From: Rhodoferax sp.
Lineage (GTDB): Bacteria; Pseudomonadota; Gammaproteobacteria; Burkholderiales; Burkholderiaceae_C
Length of the DNA stretch: 15,077 nucleotides
Reading direction: 5' to 3'
Assembly (NCBI GenBank): GCA_021731215.1
Contig: JAKFXU010000304.1
Span: 1 to 15,077, forward strand
In this document: one piece after another, positions 1 through 8,065 of the stretch
Layout: each line of letters starts with the position of its first letter
Numbering within the stretch: the stretch's first letter is position 1
The notes under the pieces: generated by a model
Database searches by the model: none
The model's input: only the letters and a program-made list of their open reading frames with translations
What the model was told of the DNA's origin: nothing
Program-made: the position numbers and the translations under genes

Positions 1-44
1 AAACAAAAGCCCCGCAAACTATTTCACAAAAAAAACCAAGCAAA

Positions 45-644
45 TCAAACCGGCCACACGACGCCGTTGTCGTTGAGGATCGCATCGAGCGGCATGTCAT
101 GCGGCTCAGGTTCAAAATCAGGCAGAAAACCCGATGCAAACCCGAGCCCCACGGTCAGCGGACGGGGCGTCAGTGTCGCCAGCATGCGGTCATAAAACCC
201 GCCGCCGTAGCCCAGCCGGTAGCCACCCGCCGCATAACCGACACAGGCCACGAACAGCAGCGTGGGCACGATCACCTCGGTGTCCTTGGGCTTGGGGATG
301 CCGTAGGCATCTTCTTCCATCGGGCAGCCGGGATACCAGGCATGAAAAACCATGGTTTTGTGAACTTTGTCCACCACCGGCAGTCCAATTTTCCGGGGTT
401 GGGGCTGGTCGAGCAGTTCGCCGTCTTCCTTCCAGCGGTGCAGGGCGGGCAGCGGGTCGAACTCACCCTGGATCGGCCAATAGGCGCCAATCACGGCATC
501 GGGACGACCGACCAGCCAGATGCGCATGACGCGCTGCAAAAGATCGGCACGCTGTAGTCGATCCGGCAGGTTCAGACGTTGCTCAACCAGACGCTTGCGC
601 AGGGCTTTTTTATCCAGCACCCTTTTTTCATCCGAGTTATCCAT
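45..644 (-). CDS. ygfA: 5-formyltetrahydrofolate cyclo-ligase
   Basis: Predicted 199-aa cytosolic enzyme that converts 5-formyl-THF to 5,10-methenyl-THF with ATP, returning the stored folate to the one-carbon pool. The sequence shows the family signature GYGGGFYDR at residues 145-153 and an N-terminal basic helix (KKALRKRL) typical of the family. The length is normal (about 180-200 aa). I chose ATG 644 because GAGGGG (648-653 on the complement) sits just upstream. The same frame stays open far upstream through the antisense of slt, but that extension has no family similarity. The gene diverges from slt with a 9-bp gap, an arrangement I recall as common in Burkholderiales. It ends close to the window edge in an A-rich stretch. 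Confidence 0.93.
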   Translation of the reverse strand: MDNSDEKRVLDKKALRKRLVEQRLNLPDRLQRADLLQRVMRIWLVGRPDAVIGAYWPIQGEFDPLPALHRWKEDGELLDQPQPRKIGLPVVDKVHKTMVFHAWYPGCPMEEDAYGIPKPKDTEVIVPTLLFVACVGYAAGGYRLGYGGGFYDRMLATLTPRPLTVGLGFASGFLPDFEPEPHDMPLDAILNDNGVVWPV

Positions 645-647
645 AAT

Positions 648-653
648 CCCCTC
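648..653 (-). promoter_or_regulatory. Ribosome binding site of the cyclo-ligase gene
   Basis: On the minus strand GAGGGG lies 3 nt before ATG 644 (5 nt if only GAGG pairs). It occupies the gap between the two divergent start codons and abuts the slt ATG at 654. It supports the short start for the cyclo-ligase over the much longer open frame. Confidence 0.55.
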
Positions 654-2660
654 ATGCAGTTCCATACCATTTTGACATCGATTGCGCTGCTGGGCGCCCT
701 CGCGCTGGCCGCGCCGCTGCCGGCCCAGGCCCAGTCCGGCGCCATCGTCAAGACGCCGGCCGATGAACTGATGCTGGAAATGAGCCAGGCCTTCAAGAAA
801 GGCGACAGCAAGAGCCTGAGCGCGCTGCTGACGCAGGTGCGTGGCCATGTGCTGGAGCCCTGGGGCGCCTACTGGGAGCTGCGCGCCCGGCTTGAGACCG
901 CCACGCCGGGCCAGATCCAGGAATTTCTGACCCGCTTTGCCGGCACCTACCAGGAGGATCGGCTGCGCAACGACTGGCTGCTGCTGCTGGGCCAGAGGCG
1001 GGAGTGGGGCAGCTTCATGGCCGAATACCCCAATTTCCGCATGAACGACGACCGCTCGGTGCGCTGTTACGCCCTGCTGACCGAATTCAACTCGCGCCAA
1101 CTCGACGTCGCGCGCCAGGTGCAGGACTTGTGGCTGGCGCAGCGTGAGGCCGATGAGGGCTGCGCGGCGGCGGCCGAGCAGCAACTCAAGGCCGGCAGGC
1201 TGCCCCCCGGCAGCGCCTGGCTGCGCGCGCGCCTGGGGCTGGAGAACGCCAATCTGCGCGTCGCCACCCAGGCGATTGGCCTGCTCAACAGCGACGGGGC
1301 GGCCAGCGTCAGCGCCATTTACGCCAATCCCGCCCGCTACCTGGACGGCAAGCTGCTGGCACTGCGCCCGCGCACCAAAGAGCTGGTCACGCTGGCCCTG
1401 ATCCGCCTGGCGGTCAGCGACCCCGACGCGGCCGCCATCGAAGTGGGCAAACTGCGCTGGAAAACCCAGCTCACGCAGGAAGAACGCAGTTGGGTCTGGG
1501 GCGTGATCGGCAAGCGTGCCGCCATGCGCCTGTCGAATGCTGCCCTGGCCTATTTTCTCAATGGGCAGGATCAATTCATGCACGATGATCACCTGGCCTG
1601 GAAAGTACGCGCCGCGCTGCGGGCCGGCCAGTGGGAGCAAGTATCCAGCGCGATTGCCGCCATGAGCGAGGCCCAGCGCCAGGACGCCACCTGGGTCTAC
1701 TGGCGCGCGCGGGCGCTGGTGCAACTGGCCAAGACCGACACCGAGCGGGCCGAGGCGCAGCGTCTGCTGGAAAGCATTGCCGGCGTCAACGGTTTTTACG
1801 AGCAACTGGCACTGGAAGAACTGGGCCAGCGCATCAGCGCGCCGGTTCGGCCGACCGCGCTCACGTCCGACGAGCAGGACGGCGCCCGGCGCAACGCCGG
1901 CCTGCAGCGCGGCCTGCACGCGATTCGAATCGGCTTGCGCAGTGAGGGCGTGCGCGAATGGAACTACAGCACCAGCCTGCACCAGCGCGGCGGCATGAAC
2001 GACCGCGATCTGCTGGCCGCGGCTGCTTTGGCCTGCGAGCACGAGGTGTGGGACCGCTGCATCAACACCAGTGAGCGCACCAAGACCGTGATCGACTTCG
2101 AGCAGCGTTTTCCGATGCCGTTCAAGGACGCGGTGCTGCAACGGGCCCGCCAGATCGGGCTCGACCCGGCCTATGTCTATGGCCTGATCCGGCAGGAAAG
2201 CCGCTTCATCATGGAGGCCCGCTCCAGCGTGGGCGCCGCCGGGCTGATGCAGGTGATGCCGCCCACCGCCCAGTGGACCGCCCGGAAAATCGGGCTGAAC
2301 AACTTCAAACCGCAGCAGATCACCGAGCGCGATACCAATATTGCCATTGGCACCGGCTATCTCAAGCTGGTGCTCGACGAGTTCGCCGGCTCCATGCCGA
2401 TGGCCGCCGCCGCCTACAACGCCGGCCCCAGCCGCCCGCGCAGTTGGCGCGGCGCAACCGGTGGGCCGGTGCTGGAAGCGGCGATCTGGGCCGAGAACGT
2501 GCCCTTCACCGAAACCCGCGATTACGTCAAGAAAGTATTGGCCAACACCACCGTCTATGCCGCCTTGATCACGGGCCAGCCGCAGTCGCTCAAAAGTCGC
2601 CTGGGGCTGGTGGGTCCGCGCCTGGGCGATGCGCCTGAGCTGATCAGCGACCTGCCCTGA
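654..2660 (+). CDS. slt: Soluble lytic murein transglycosylase (Slt70-type)
   Basis: Predicted 668-aa periplasmic enzyme that cleaves the MurNAc-GlcNAc bond of peptidoglycan, leaving 1,6-anhydro-MurNAc ends. Residues 1 to about 27 look like a Sec signal peptide, with a hydrophobic core and an A-Q-A type cleavage site. The middle (about 40-480) is helical and alanine-rich, as in the superhelical U/L domains of Slt70. The C-terminal SLT domain has the catalytic Glu in RQESRF (Glu515), then GAAGLMQVMP and AAYNAGPSR. Length is close to E. coli Slt (645 aa). ATG 654 is used because it begins the signal peptide; the only earlier in-frame start is TTG 579, inside the divergent gene. I see no Shine-Dalgarno sequence before 654, and any promoter must lie within the cyclo-ligase gene. 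Confidence 0.95.
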   Translation: MQFHTILTSIALLGALALAAPLPAQAQSGAIVKTPADELMLEMSQAFKKGDSKSLSALLTQVRGHVLEPWGAYWELRARLETATPGQIQEFLTRFAGTYQEDRLRNDWLLLLGQRREWGSFMAEYPNFRMNDDRSVRCYALLTEFNSRQLDVARQVQDLWLAQREADEGCAAAAEQQLKAGRLPPGSAWLRARLGLENANLRVATQAIGLLNSDGAASVSAIYANPARYLDGKLLALRPRTKELVTLALIRLAVSDPDAAAIEVGKLRWKTQLTQEERSWVWGVIGKRAAMRLSNAALAYFLNGQDQFMHDDHLAWKVRAALRAGQWEQVSSAIAAMSEAQRQDATWVYWRARALVQLAKTDTERAEAQRLLESIAGVNGFYEQLALEELGQRISAPVRPTALTSDEQDGARRNAGLQRGLHAIRIGLRSEGVREWNYSTSLHQRGGMNDRDLLAAAALACEHEVWDRCINTSERTKTVIDFEQRFPMPFKDAVLQRARQIGLDPAYVYGLIRQESRFIMEARSSVGAAGLMQVMPPTAQWTARKIGLNNFKPQQITERDTNIAIGTGYLKLVLDEFAGSMPMAAAAYNAGPSRPRSWRGATGGPVLEAAIWAENVPFTETRDYVKKVLANTTVYAALITGQPQSLKSRLGLVGPRLGDAPELISDLP

Positions 2661-2712
2661 GCAGGGGGCGTGCGCGCGCCGGTGCGCTAGCATCGGCGTT
2701 TTGGAAACCTGC

Positions 2713-2895
2713 ATGCTCAAGCTTTACATTGGCAACAATAACTACTCGTCCTGGTCGATGCGGGCATCTGCGCCGAAATGCACACCGAGTTCACTGCCCG
2801 GCGTGCAGGCATGGATCGATGGGGCGCTGGCCGAACACGACTTTCTCGCGTTCGAAGAGCCCTACCGCTTGACCGGCTCAGGCCTGGCGCGCTGA
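2713..2895 (+). pseudogene. Collapsed glutathione S-transferase remnant
   Basis: A 60-codon open frame that is not a credible intact protein. It stitches three blocks of a GST of about 220-230 aa. The N-terminus MLKLYIGNNNYSSWSMR (from 2713) is the start of the thioredoxin-fold domain. A block at 2763-2798, readable only in the +1 frame, gives GICAEMHTEF, which resembles the start of the helical domain. From about 2794, back in the first frame, LPGVQAWIDGALAEHDF plus FEEPY matches the family's C-terminus. Two internal deletions of roughly 70-80 codons each explain the mosaic. The middle of the thioredoxin fold and most of the helical domain are missing, so no GST activity is expected. Block assignments rest on remembered family sequences. 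Confidence 0.75.
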
Positions 2896-2896
2896 C

Positions 2897-4189
2897 ATGC
2901 AGATTTACATGGTGGGGGGCGCGGTGCGTGATGCACTGCTGGGTTTGCCGGTGCAAGACCATGACTGGGTCGTGGTAGGCGCCACCCCGCAAGCGCTGAT
3001 CGCGCAGGGTTTTTTACCGGTAGGCAAGGACTTTCCGGTGTTTCTGCACCCCCAGACCAAGGAGGAGTACGCCTTGGCCCGCACCGAGCGCAACACCGCT
3101 CCCGGCTACCACGGCTTTGCCATCCACGCAGGACCCGCCGTGACGCTGGAAGAGGACCTGGCGCGGCGCGATCTGACCATCAACGCCATCGCGGTTCATG
3201 CCGATTGCGCCGGCAGTGCGGATCCGGTTGCCAGGCAGCGCAGCCTGGACCCCCAACTTTGGCGCTCCGACGGCGCCCTGGTCGATCCGTTCGGGGGCCA
3301 GCAAGACCTTGCCAACAAGGTGTTGCGGCACGTGACGCCGGCCTTTCGCGAAGACCCGGTGCGCATTCTGCGCGTGGCCCGGCTGGCGGCGCGCTTTGCC
3401 GACTTCACGGTGGCACCGCAGACCATGGACCTGATGCGCGACATGGTGCAGGGCGGTGAAGTCGATCACCTGGTGGCCGAGCGCGTCTGGCAGGAACTGG
3501 CCCGGGGCTTGCTGGAGCAGCGCCCCTCGCGCATGTTCGAGGTGCTGCGCGAATGCGGTGCACTCGCTCACCTGCTGCCCGAGCTGGACCGGCTCTGGGG
3601 CGTGCCGCAGCGGGCCGACTACCACCCGGAAATCGACACCGGCATCCACCTGATGCTGGTGCTCGACATGAGCGCGCGCCTGCAGGCCGCGCTGCCGGTG
3701 CGCCTGGCCTGCCTGTTGCACGACCTGGGCAAGGGCAGCACCCCGGCCCACTTGCTGCCGCGCCACCTGGGCCATGAGGAACGCGGTGCCCGCCTGCTCC
3801 AGGACATCTGCCAGCGCCTGCGCATCCCCACCGAGTGCCGCGAACTGGCCGATGTGGTGGCGCGCGAGCACGGCAACATTCACCGCAGCGCCGACCTGAG
3901 CGCGCCAGCGCTGGTGCGCCTGTTGGAGCGCTGCGACGCCTTTCGCAAGCCGCAGCGCTTTGCACAAGTGCTGCTGGCGTGCGAGTGCGATGCGCGGGGC
4001 CGGCTCGGGCACGCCGAGTCGCCCTACCCCCAAGGCGCGCACTTGCTGGCCGCCTTGTCGGCGGCGCAGGCGCTGGCAACCCATGCAGTAGCGGAGCAGG
4101 CTGTCGCTGACGGGGCCAGTGGCAAAGCGATCGGCGCACTGATTCACCAGGCCCGGGTCGAGGCAGTGCGGGCCCATCTAGGGTCATAG
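2897..4189 (+). CDS. cca: Multifunctional CCA tRNA nucleotidyltransferase
   Basis: Predicted 430-aa cytosolic enzyme that adds or repairs the 3'-CCA end of tRNAs using CTP and ATP. Class II nucleotidyltransferase features are visible: GGAVRD at residues 7-12, the metal-binding DHD pair Asp21/Asp23, the LARTERN segment and EEDLARRDLTINA (near residue 90). The neck (EDPVRILRVARLAARF) and body follow. An HD phosphohydrolase domain is marked by LLHDLGKG (His275-Asp276) and a YHPEIDTGIH segment, as in the E. coli-type multifunctional protein (412 aa). The extra length is a spacer (about residues 105-130) before DPFGG. ATG 2897 starts 1 nt after the stop of the GST remnant, so it may once have been, or still be, co-transcribed from upstream. 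Confidence 0.96.
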   Translation: MQIYMVGGAVRDALLGLPVQDHDWVVVGATPQALIAQGFLPVGKDFPVFLHPQTKEEYALARTERNTAPGYHGFAIHAGPAVTLEEDLARRDLTINAIAVHADCAGSADPVARQRSLDPQLWRSDGALVDPFGGQQDLANKVLRHVTPAFREDPVRILRVARLAARFADFTVAPQTMDLMRDMVQGGEVDHLVAERVWQELARGLLEQRPSRMFEVLRECGALAHLLPELDRLWGVPQRADYHPEIDTGIHLMLVLDMSARLQAALPVRLACLLHDLGKGSTPAHLLPRHLGHEERGARLLQDICQRLRIPTECRELADVVAREHGNIHRSADLSAPALVRLLERCDAFRKPQRFAQVLLACECDARGRLGHAESPYPQGAHLLAALSAAQALATHAVAEQAVADGASGKAIGALIHQARVEAVRAHLGS

Positions 4190-4273
4190 GTTCTGCACCG
4201 ACCTGTTGCTTGTTATGTTGTTCCCACCCTGTCGCGTTGACCGATGGCTGAAGACGACGAGCGTCCATGGCCC

Positions 4274-4285
4274 GCCAGCGCTGGC
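4274..4285. repeat. 12-bp perfect palindrome upstream of the GGDEF-EAL gene
   Basis: GCCAGCGCTGGC reads identically on both strands and lies 4 nt before the candidate ATG 4290. It could be an operator half-site pair, a small RNA hairpin near the start, or chance in GC-rich DNA. If the true start is further upstream it is simply coding sequence. Confidence 0.35.
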
Positions 4286-4289
4286 CGTC

Positions 4290-7200
4290 ATGGGATACTT
4301 GCCAGCCGAGCGGGTGAACGCAACCTTGCCCCGTCATTGCAATTTTGTCTGTAGCCGTGTGAACGAAGATCCGACCCCGCCTTCTGACAGTCCATCTGGC
4401 CCAAGCGCACCAAACAATCCATCGGCGCCTTGCCCGGCTGGGCCCGACTGGGATGATCCCAACAACCCCTGGAAACTGGCCTTGGAGAGCGTCGGCGACG
4501 GCGTCTGGGACTGGAACCTGGTGACGGGTGCGCAGACGCACTCCGAGCGCTGGAAAGAGATGCTCGGCTATGCAGCCGATGGGGTCGGCCCGGGTTACCA
4601 CGAGTTTGTCAGCCGGCTCCACCCGGACGACCTCGCCCCGGTGCAGGCCGCCAATGCGGCCTACCTGGAAGGCCGCTGCGCGGGCTACGCCATTGACCTG
4701 CGTCTGCGCTGCAAGGACGGTTCCTGGAAGTGGATTCTGTCACGCGGCACGGTCGTCAGCCGCGATGCCCAAGGCAAGCCACTGCGCATGATCGGCACCC
4801 ACACCGACATCTCCGAACGCAGGCAGACTGAGGCCGAGTTGCGCGCGCTCAACCTGCAATTGCTTGAGAAAACCCGGGTGTTGCAATCCACGCTGGCGAG
4901 CATCAGCCAGGGCGTGCTGGTGGTTGATGGCGATGACCGCGTCAGCACCTTCAACCCCCGCGTCTGCGAGTTGCTGGACTTGCCGCACAGCCTGCTGGCG
5001 GCGCGCCCCACGCTGCAACAAATAGCGCTTTTCCAGCTTGAACGGGGTGACTTCGGCCCCGATGCACAGTTGGTCGACAACAAGGCGCGTCACTACACCT
5101 CAAAGGGTTATCAGGGTAGCATCCCCAGCCACTATTTGCGCCAGACGCTAAGCGGGCGCACCCTGGAAGTCAAAACTCAAATTTCGCCCACTGGCGGCAT
5201 GGTGCGCACTTTTGCCGATGTATCCGACTATGTGCAGGCCGAGGCAGCGCGCCAGCGGTCGGACCTGCTGCTGGCGGCGACCCAGTCGCTGGCCCGGGTC
5301 GGCGGCTGGGAAATCGACTTTGTCAACGACACCTTGTTCTGGACCGATGGAGTTTACCGCATCCTTGAAGTTTCCCCGCAGGAATACGCGCCCACCCCGG
5401 CGACGACCCCTCGTTTTTTCACACCCGAGTCACTGGTGCTGATCAAGGCATTCGCAGCGGACGTCGTCAATCAACCCAAGACGCATGAGCTGGAGCTGGA
5501 AATGATCACCGCCAAGGGACGACGCATCTGGGTCCGTACCATGAGCGCGACGACCTGGGAGCGGGGCCGGGTGGTGAAGCGCACCGCAGTGTTGCAGGAC
5601 ATCACCGAACGCAAGCAGGCCGAAGCGGCCTTGCGCGAGACCGAGAACCGCTGGAAGCTGGCGCTGGAGAGTACCGGCGACGGTGTGTGGGACTGGAACC
5701 TCCAGAGCGGCGAGGAATTTTTCTCGCAACGCCTGCTGGAGATGTACGGTTTTGGCGAGGGCGAACTGCCTGATCAAGCCGACGAATTCGACAATCGCAC
5801 CCACCCCGATGACCTGGCGCAATTGCAAAAAGACCGCCAAGCCCATTTTGACGGCCGCACCCCCACCTACAGCAACGAACACCGCGTGCGCTGCAAGGAT
5901 GGCAGCTGGAAGTGGGTGTTGACGCGCGGCATGGTCATCAGCCGTGACGCACAGTACAAGCCGTTGCGCATGACGGGTACCCACACCGACATCAGCGCGC
6001 GGAAAAAATCAGAAGCACTGATCTGGCAGCAAGCCCATTTCGATACGCTGACCGGCCTGCCCAACCGGAGCATGTTGCGCGACCGCCTGGAGCAGGAGAT
6101 CCGCAAAAGCCGGCGCGACGGCCTGCAACTCGCCCTGCTGTTCATTGACCTGGACCATTTCAAGGAGGTCAACGACACGCTCGGCCATGACAGCGGCGAC
6201 CGGCTGCTGGTCGAAGCGGCGCGGCGCATCGGAGCCTGTGTGTGCGCGTCCGATACCGTGGCGCGCATGGGCGGCGACGAGTTCACCGTGATCCTGAGCG
6301 AGGTACTGGACGCCAGCAGCATTAAGCCGATCCTGCAAAAACTGCTGCAGGCACTGGCGAACGTGTTCCAGTTGGGCAACGAGCAGGTCTTTGTCTCGGC
6401 CAGCATCGGCATCACGATCTATCCGCTGGATGCCACCCAAATCGAAGACCTGTTCAAGCACGCCGACCAGGCGCTTTATGTCGCCAAAGGAGCGGGGCGC
6501 AATCGTTTCAGTTTTTTCACCCCGGCCCTGCAGGAAGCAGCGCAAACTCGGGCCCGTCTGGCCAACGACCTGCGCACCGGCCTGTTGGAGCAGCAGTTCC
6601 GGGTGGTGTATCAGCCCATTGTTGAACTCGCCAGCGGGGCCGTGCACAAGGCCGAAGCGCTGATTCGCTGGCAACACCCGACGCGCGGTGCGGTCAGCCC
6701 GGCCGCTTTCATTCCGATCGCAGAATCGAGTGGCCTGATCGTCGAAATCGGCCAGTGGGTGTTCCAGCAGGCGGCGCACCAGGTGCGCCAGTGGCGCGCC
6801 ACGCTCAACCCCAATTTCCAAATCAGCATCAACAAGTCGCCGGTGCAGTTTCACCATGGCGGCACTGGCAATCCCTCGTGGATCGAGCAGTTGCACGCGC
6901 TCGGCTTGCCGGGCGAGAGCATCGTGGCCGAAATCACCGAAGGGCTGCTGCTCGACACCAGTGCCAGCGTGAGCGAACTGCTGCTGGGCATGCGCGACGC
7001 CGGCATCCGGGTCTCGCTGGACGACTTCGGCACCGGCTATTCGTCGCTGTCCTACCTGCAGAAATTTGACATCGACTTCATCAAGATCGACCAATCCTTT
7101 GTGCGCCACCTGGCTGCGCACGCCACCGATCTGGCCCTGTGCAAGGCCATCATCGTGATGGCCCATGAGCTCGGCATCAAGGTGATCGCCGAGGGTGTTG

Positions 7201-7316
7201 AAACCTTGCTGCAGCGCGATCTGCTGGCGACGGCAGGTTGCGACTACGCGCAGGGCTACCTGTTCGCCCGGCCCATGTCAGCGCTCGACTTTGAAGCCTT
7301 CATGGCAGCCAGATAG
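4290..7316 (+). CDS. PAS-PAS-PAS-PAS-GGDEF-EAL c-di-GMP signalling protein
   Basis: Predicted 1008-aa cytoplasmic sensor with no transmembrane segments. Approximate order: a PAS_3-type domain (57-178); a second PAS-like domain (197-310); a third PAS (323-436); a fourth PAS (454-567) that closely resembles the first; GGDEF (585-740); and EAL (760-1005). The GGDEF motif at 661-665 is intact, but the canonical RxxD inhibitory site reads CASD, so feedback at that site is probably lost. The EAL domain keeps EAL (789-791), the INxS Asn, EITE, DDFGTG (from 911), the KID Lys and AEGVE, so it looks catalytically complete. It could synthesise c-di-GMP, degrade it, or both. The start is uncertain: GTG 4359, ATG 4290, ATG 4215 and TTG 4206 are all in frame and none has a good ribosome binding site. 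The gene stands alone on this strand. Confidence 0.9.
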   Translation: MGYLPAERVNATLPRHCNFVCSRVNEDPTPPSDSPSGPSAPNNPSAPCPAGPDWDDPNNPWKLALESVGDGVWDWNLVTGAQTHSERWKEMLGYAADGVGPGYHEFVSRLHPDDLAPVQAANAAYLEGRCAGYAIDLRLRCKDGSWKWILSRGTVVSRDAQGKPLRMIGTHTDISERRQTEAELRALNLQLLEKTRVLQSTLASISQGVLVVDGDDRVSTFNPRVCELLDLPHSLLAARPTLQQIALFQLERGDFGPDAQLVDNKARHYTSKGYQGSIPSHYLRQTLSGRTLEVKTQISPTGGMVRTFADVSDYVQAEAARQRSDLLLAATQSLARVGGWEIDFVNDTLFWTDGVYRILEVSPQEYAPTPATTPRFFTPESLVLIKAFAADVVNQPKTHELELEMITAKGRRIWVRTMSATTWERGRVVKRTAVLQDITERKQAEAALRETENRWKLALESTGDGVWDWNLQSGEEFFSQRLLEMYGFGEGELPDQADEFDNRTHPDDLAQLQKDRQAHFDGRTPTYSNEHRVRCKDGSWKWVLTRGMVISRDAQYKPLRMTGTHTDISARKKSEALIWQQAHFDTLTGLPNRSMLRDRLEQEIRKSRRDGLQLALLFIDLDHFKEVNDTLGHDSGDRLLVEAARRIGACVCASDTVARMGGDEFTVILSEVLDASSIKPILQKLLQALANVFQLGNEQVFVSASIGITIYPLDATQIEDLFKHADQALYVAKGAGRNRFSFFTPALQEAAQTRARLANDLRTGLLEQQFRVVYQPIVELASGAVHKAEALIRWQHPTRGAVSPAAFIPIAESSGLIVEIGQWVFQQAAHQVRQWRATLNPNFQISINKSPVQFHHGGTGNPSWIEQLHALGLPGESIVAEITEGLLLDTSASVSELLLGMRDAGIRVSLDDFGTGYSSLSYLQKFDIDFIKIDQSFVRHLAAHATDLALCKAIIVMAHELGIKVIAEGVETLLQRDLLATAGCDYAQGYLFARPMSALDFEAFMAAR

Positions 7317-7399
7317 TTGACCCGATTCATGCCGGCCATTCTCGGTCATGAAGCTTCGGATCAAGCATCAAAATCGCCTCTCTACGCGTCAGGTCAAAC

Positions 7400-7942
7400 T
7401 CAAAGCAGGTTGGCGATTTGCGCCACGTCTTCCGCGAACATCTGGCCCGATTCGGCCAGCACGACCCGGCCGTCGCGGCCACGCACCAGGGTCACCGGCA
7501 GGCCTTTGGGCTTGGGCAGGACGCGGGCCACCTCCGGCGTGACCAGACCGACCGGGAAGGTGTAGCCCTTTTTATTCAGGTAGGTCATGGCATCCTCACG
7601 TTTTTTGTCGATGGAAAGCGCCAGCATCTGCAACCCACGCCCGCGCTGAGCGCGCCAGAGCGCCTCCATGGCCGGGCTCTGCAGGGCGCAAAACGGGCAC
7701 CAACTGGCCCACCAGTACAGCACCAGCACCTGAGCCTCGGCCTGCGCCGGCTTGAACACGCGGCCATCGAGCAGACTCACCTCGGGCAGGGCCAAGCGGC
7801 TGCCCGGAGCGGGCAAGGGCGGCGCGCTGGCTTCGCTGCCAGGCATGCTTTGCGCCTGTGCCCAGCCAGCCGCTGACCCCAGCCCAGCCATGCCGGCGAT
7901 CAGCGCCGTGCGCTCCAGCAACCGTCTTCGAGTCGAGTCCAT
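7400..7942 (-). CDS. TlpA-like thioredoxin-fold protein with possible Tat signal
   Basis: Predicted 180-aa exported disulfide oxidoreductase of the TlpA/ResA type, likely acting on periplasmic thiols, for example in cytochrome c or metalloprotein maturation; its partner cannot be told from context. The N-terminus TRRRLLER followed by a modest hydrophobic stretch and AQA (28-30) resembles a twin-arginine signal, though Leu and Glu replace the usual Phe and Lys. The active site is WCPFC, Cys82 and Cys85, in the context LYWWASWCPFC. A cis-Pro loop candidate is GLPVTLV near residue 148. ATG 7942 has a strong GGAGG at 7-nt spacing. It is the last of three minus-strand genes, 123 bp after the DUF2905-type gene, and it converges on the GGDEF-EAL gene with 83 bp between stops. 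No clear terminator hairpin was found in that gap. Confidence 0.85.
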   Translation of the reverse strand: MDSTRRRLLERTALIAGMAGLGSAAGWAQAQSMPGSEASAPPLPAPGSRLALPEVSLLDGRVFKPAQAEAQVLVLYWWASWCPFCALQSPAMEALWRAQRGRGLQMLALSIDKKREDAMTYLNKKGYTFPVGLVTPEVARVLPKPKGLPVTLVRGRDGRVVLAESGQMFAEDVAQIANLL

Positions 7943-7949
7943 TTTCGCG

Positions 7950-7954
7950 CCTCC
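7950..7954 (-). promoter_or_regulatory. Ribosome binding site of the TlpA-like gene
   Basis: The minus strand carries GGAGG with 7 nt to ATG 7942. It is one of the clearest Shine-Dalgarno sequences in the window and fixes this start. Confidence 0.7.
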
Positions 7955-8065
7955 AAAAATTAGGTAGCCGCCAAGTGTCGGCTGATTTCATCGCGGTGTC
8001 AGCTCCCTGGGTGCAACTGGATGCGACTGTCGATACCGCAGAGTCAACGCACAGCAGCGAGCACT

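Noticed and set aside
1..44. Possible terminator half (GCGGGGC then TTTTGTTT on the minus strand) after the cyclo-ligase gene
   Set aside because: No pairing arm is visible inside the window and the sequence stops at its edge, so it cannot be judged.
645..2720. A minus-strand frame open for about 2 kb, continuous with the cyclo-ligase gene (an 891-codon frame in total)
   Set aside because: It is the antisense of slt. The product is His/Gln/Ala/Gly-rich with no recognisable domain, as expected when a GC-rich gene is read backwards. The cyclo-ligase start with its ribosome binding site ends it at 644.
3014..4177. A 387-codon minus-strand frame opposite cca
   Set aside because: Antisense shadow of a strongly recognised gene, with no motif or ribosome binding site.
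6009..7166. A 385-codon minus-strand frame opposite the GGDEF-EAL region
   Set aside because: Antisense shadow; its composition mirrors the codon bias of the real gene.
7317..7399. TGACC...GGTCA inverted repeat between the convergent GGDEF-EAL and TlpA-like genes
   Set aside because: The arms are only 5 bp with a long loop and no T-run, so it is weak as a terminator.
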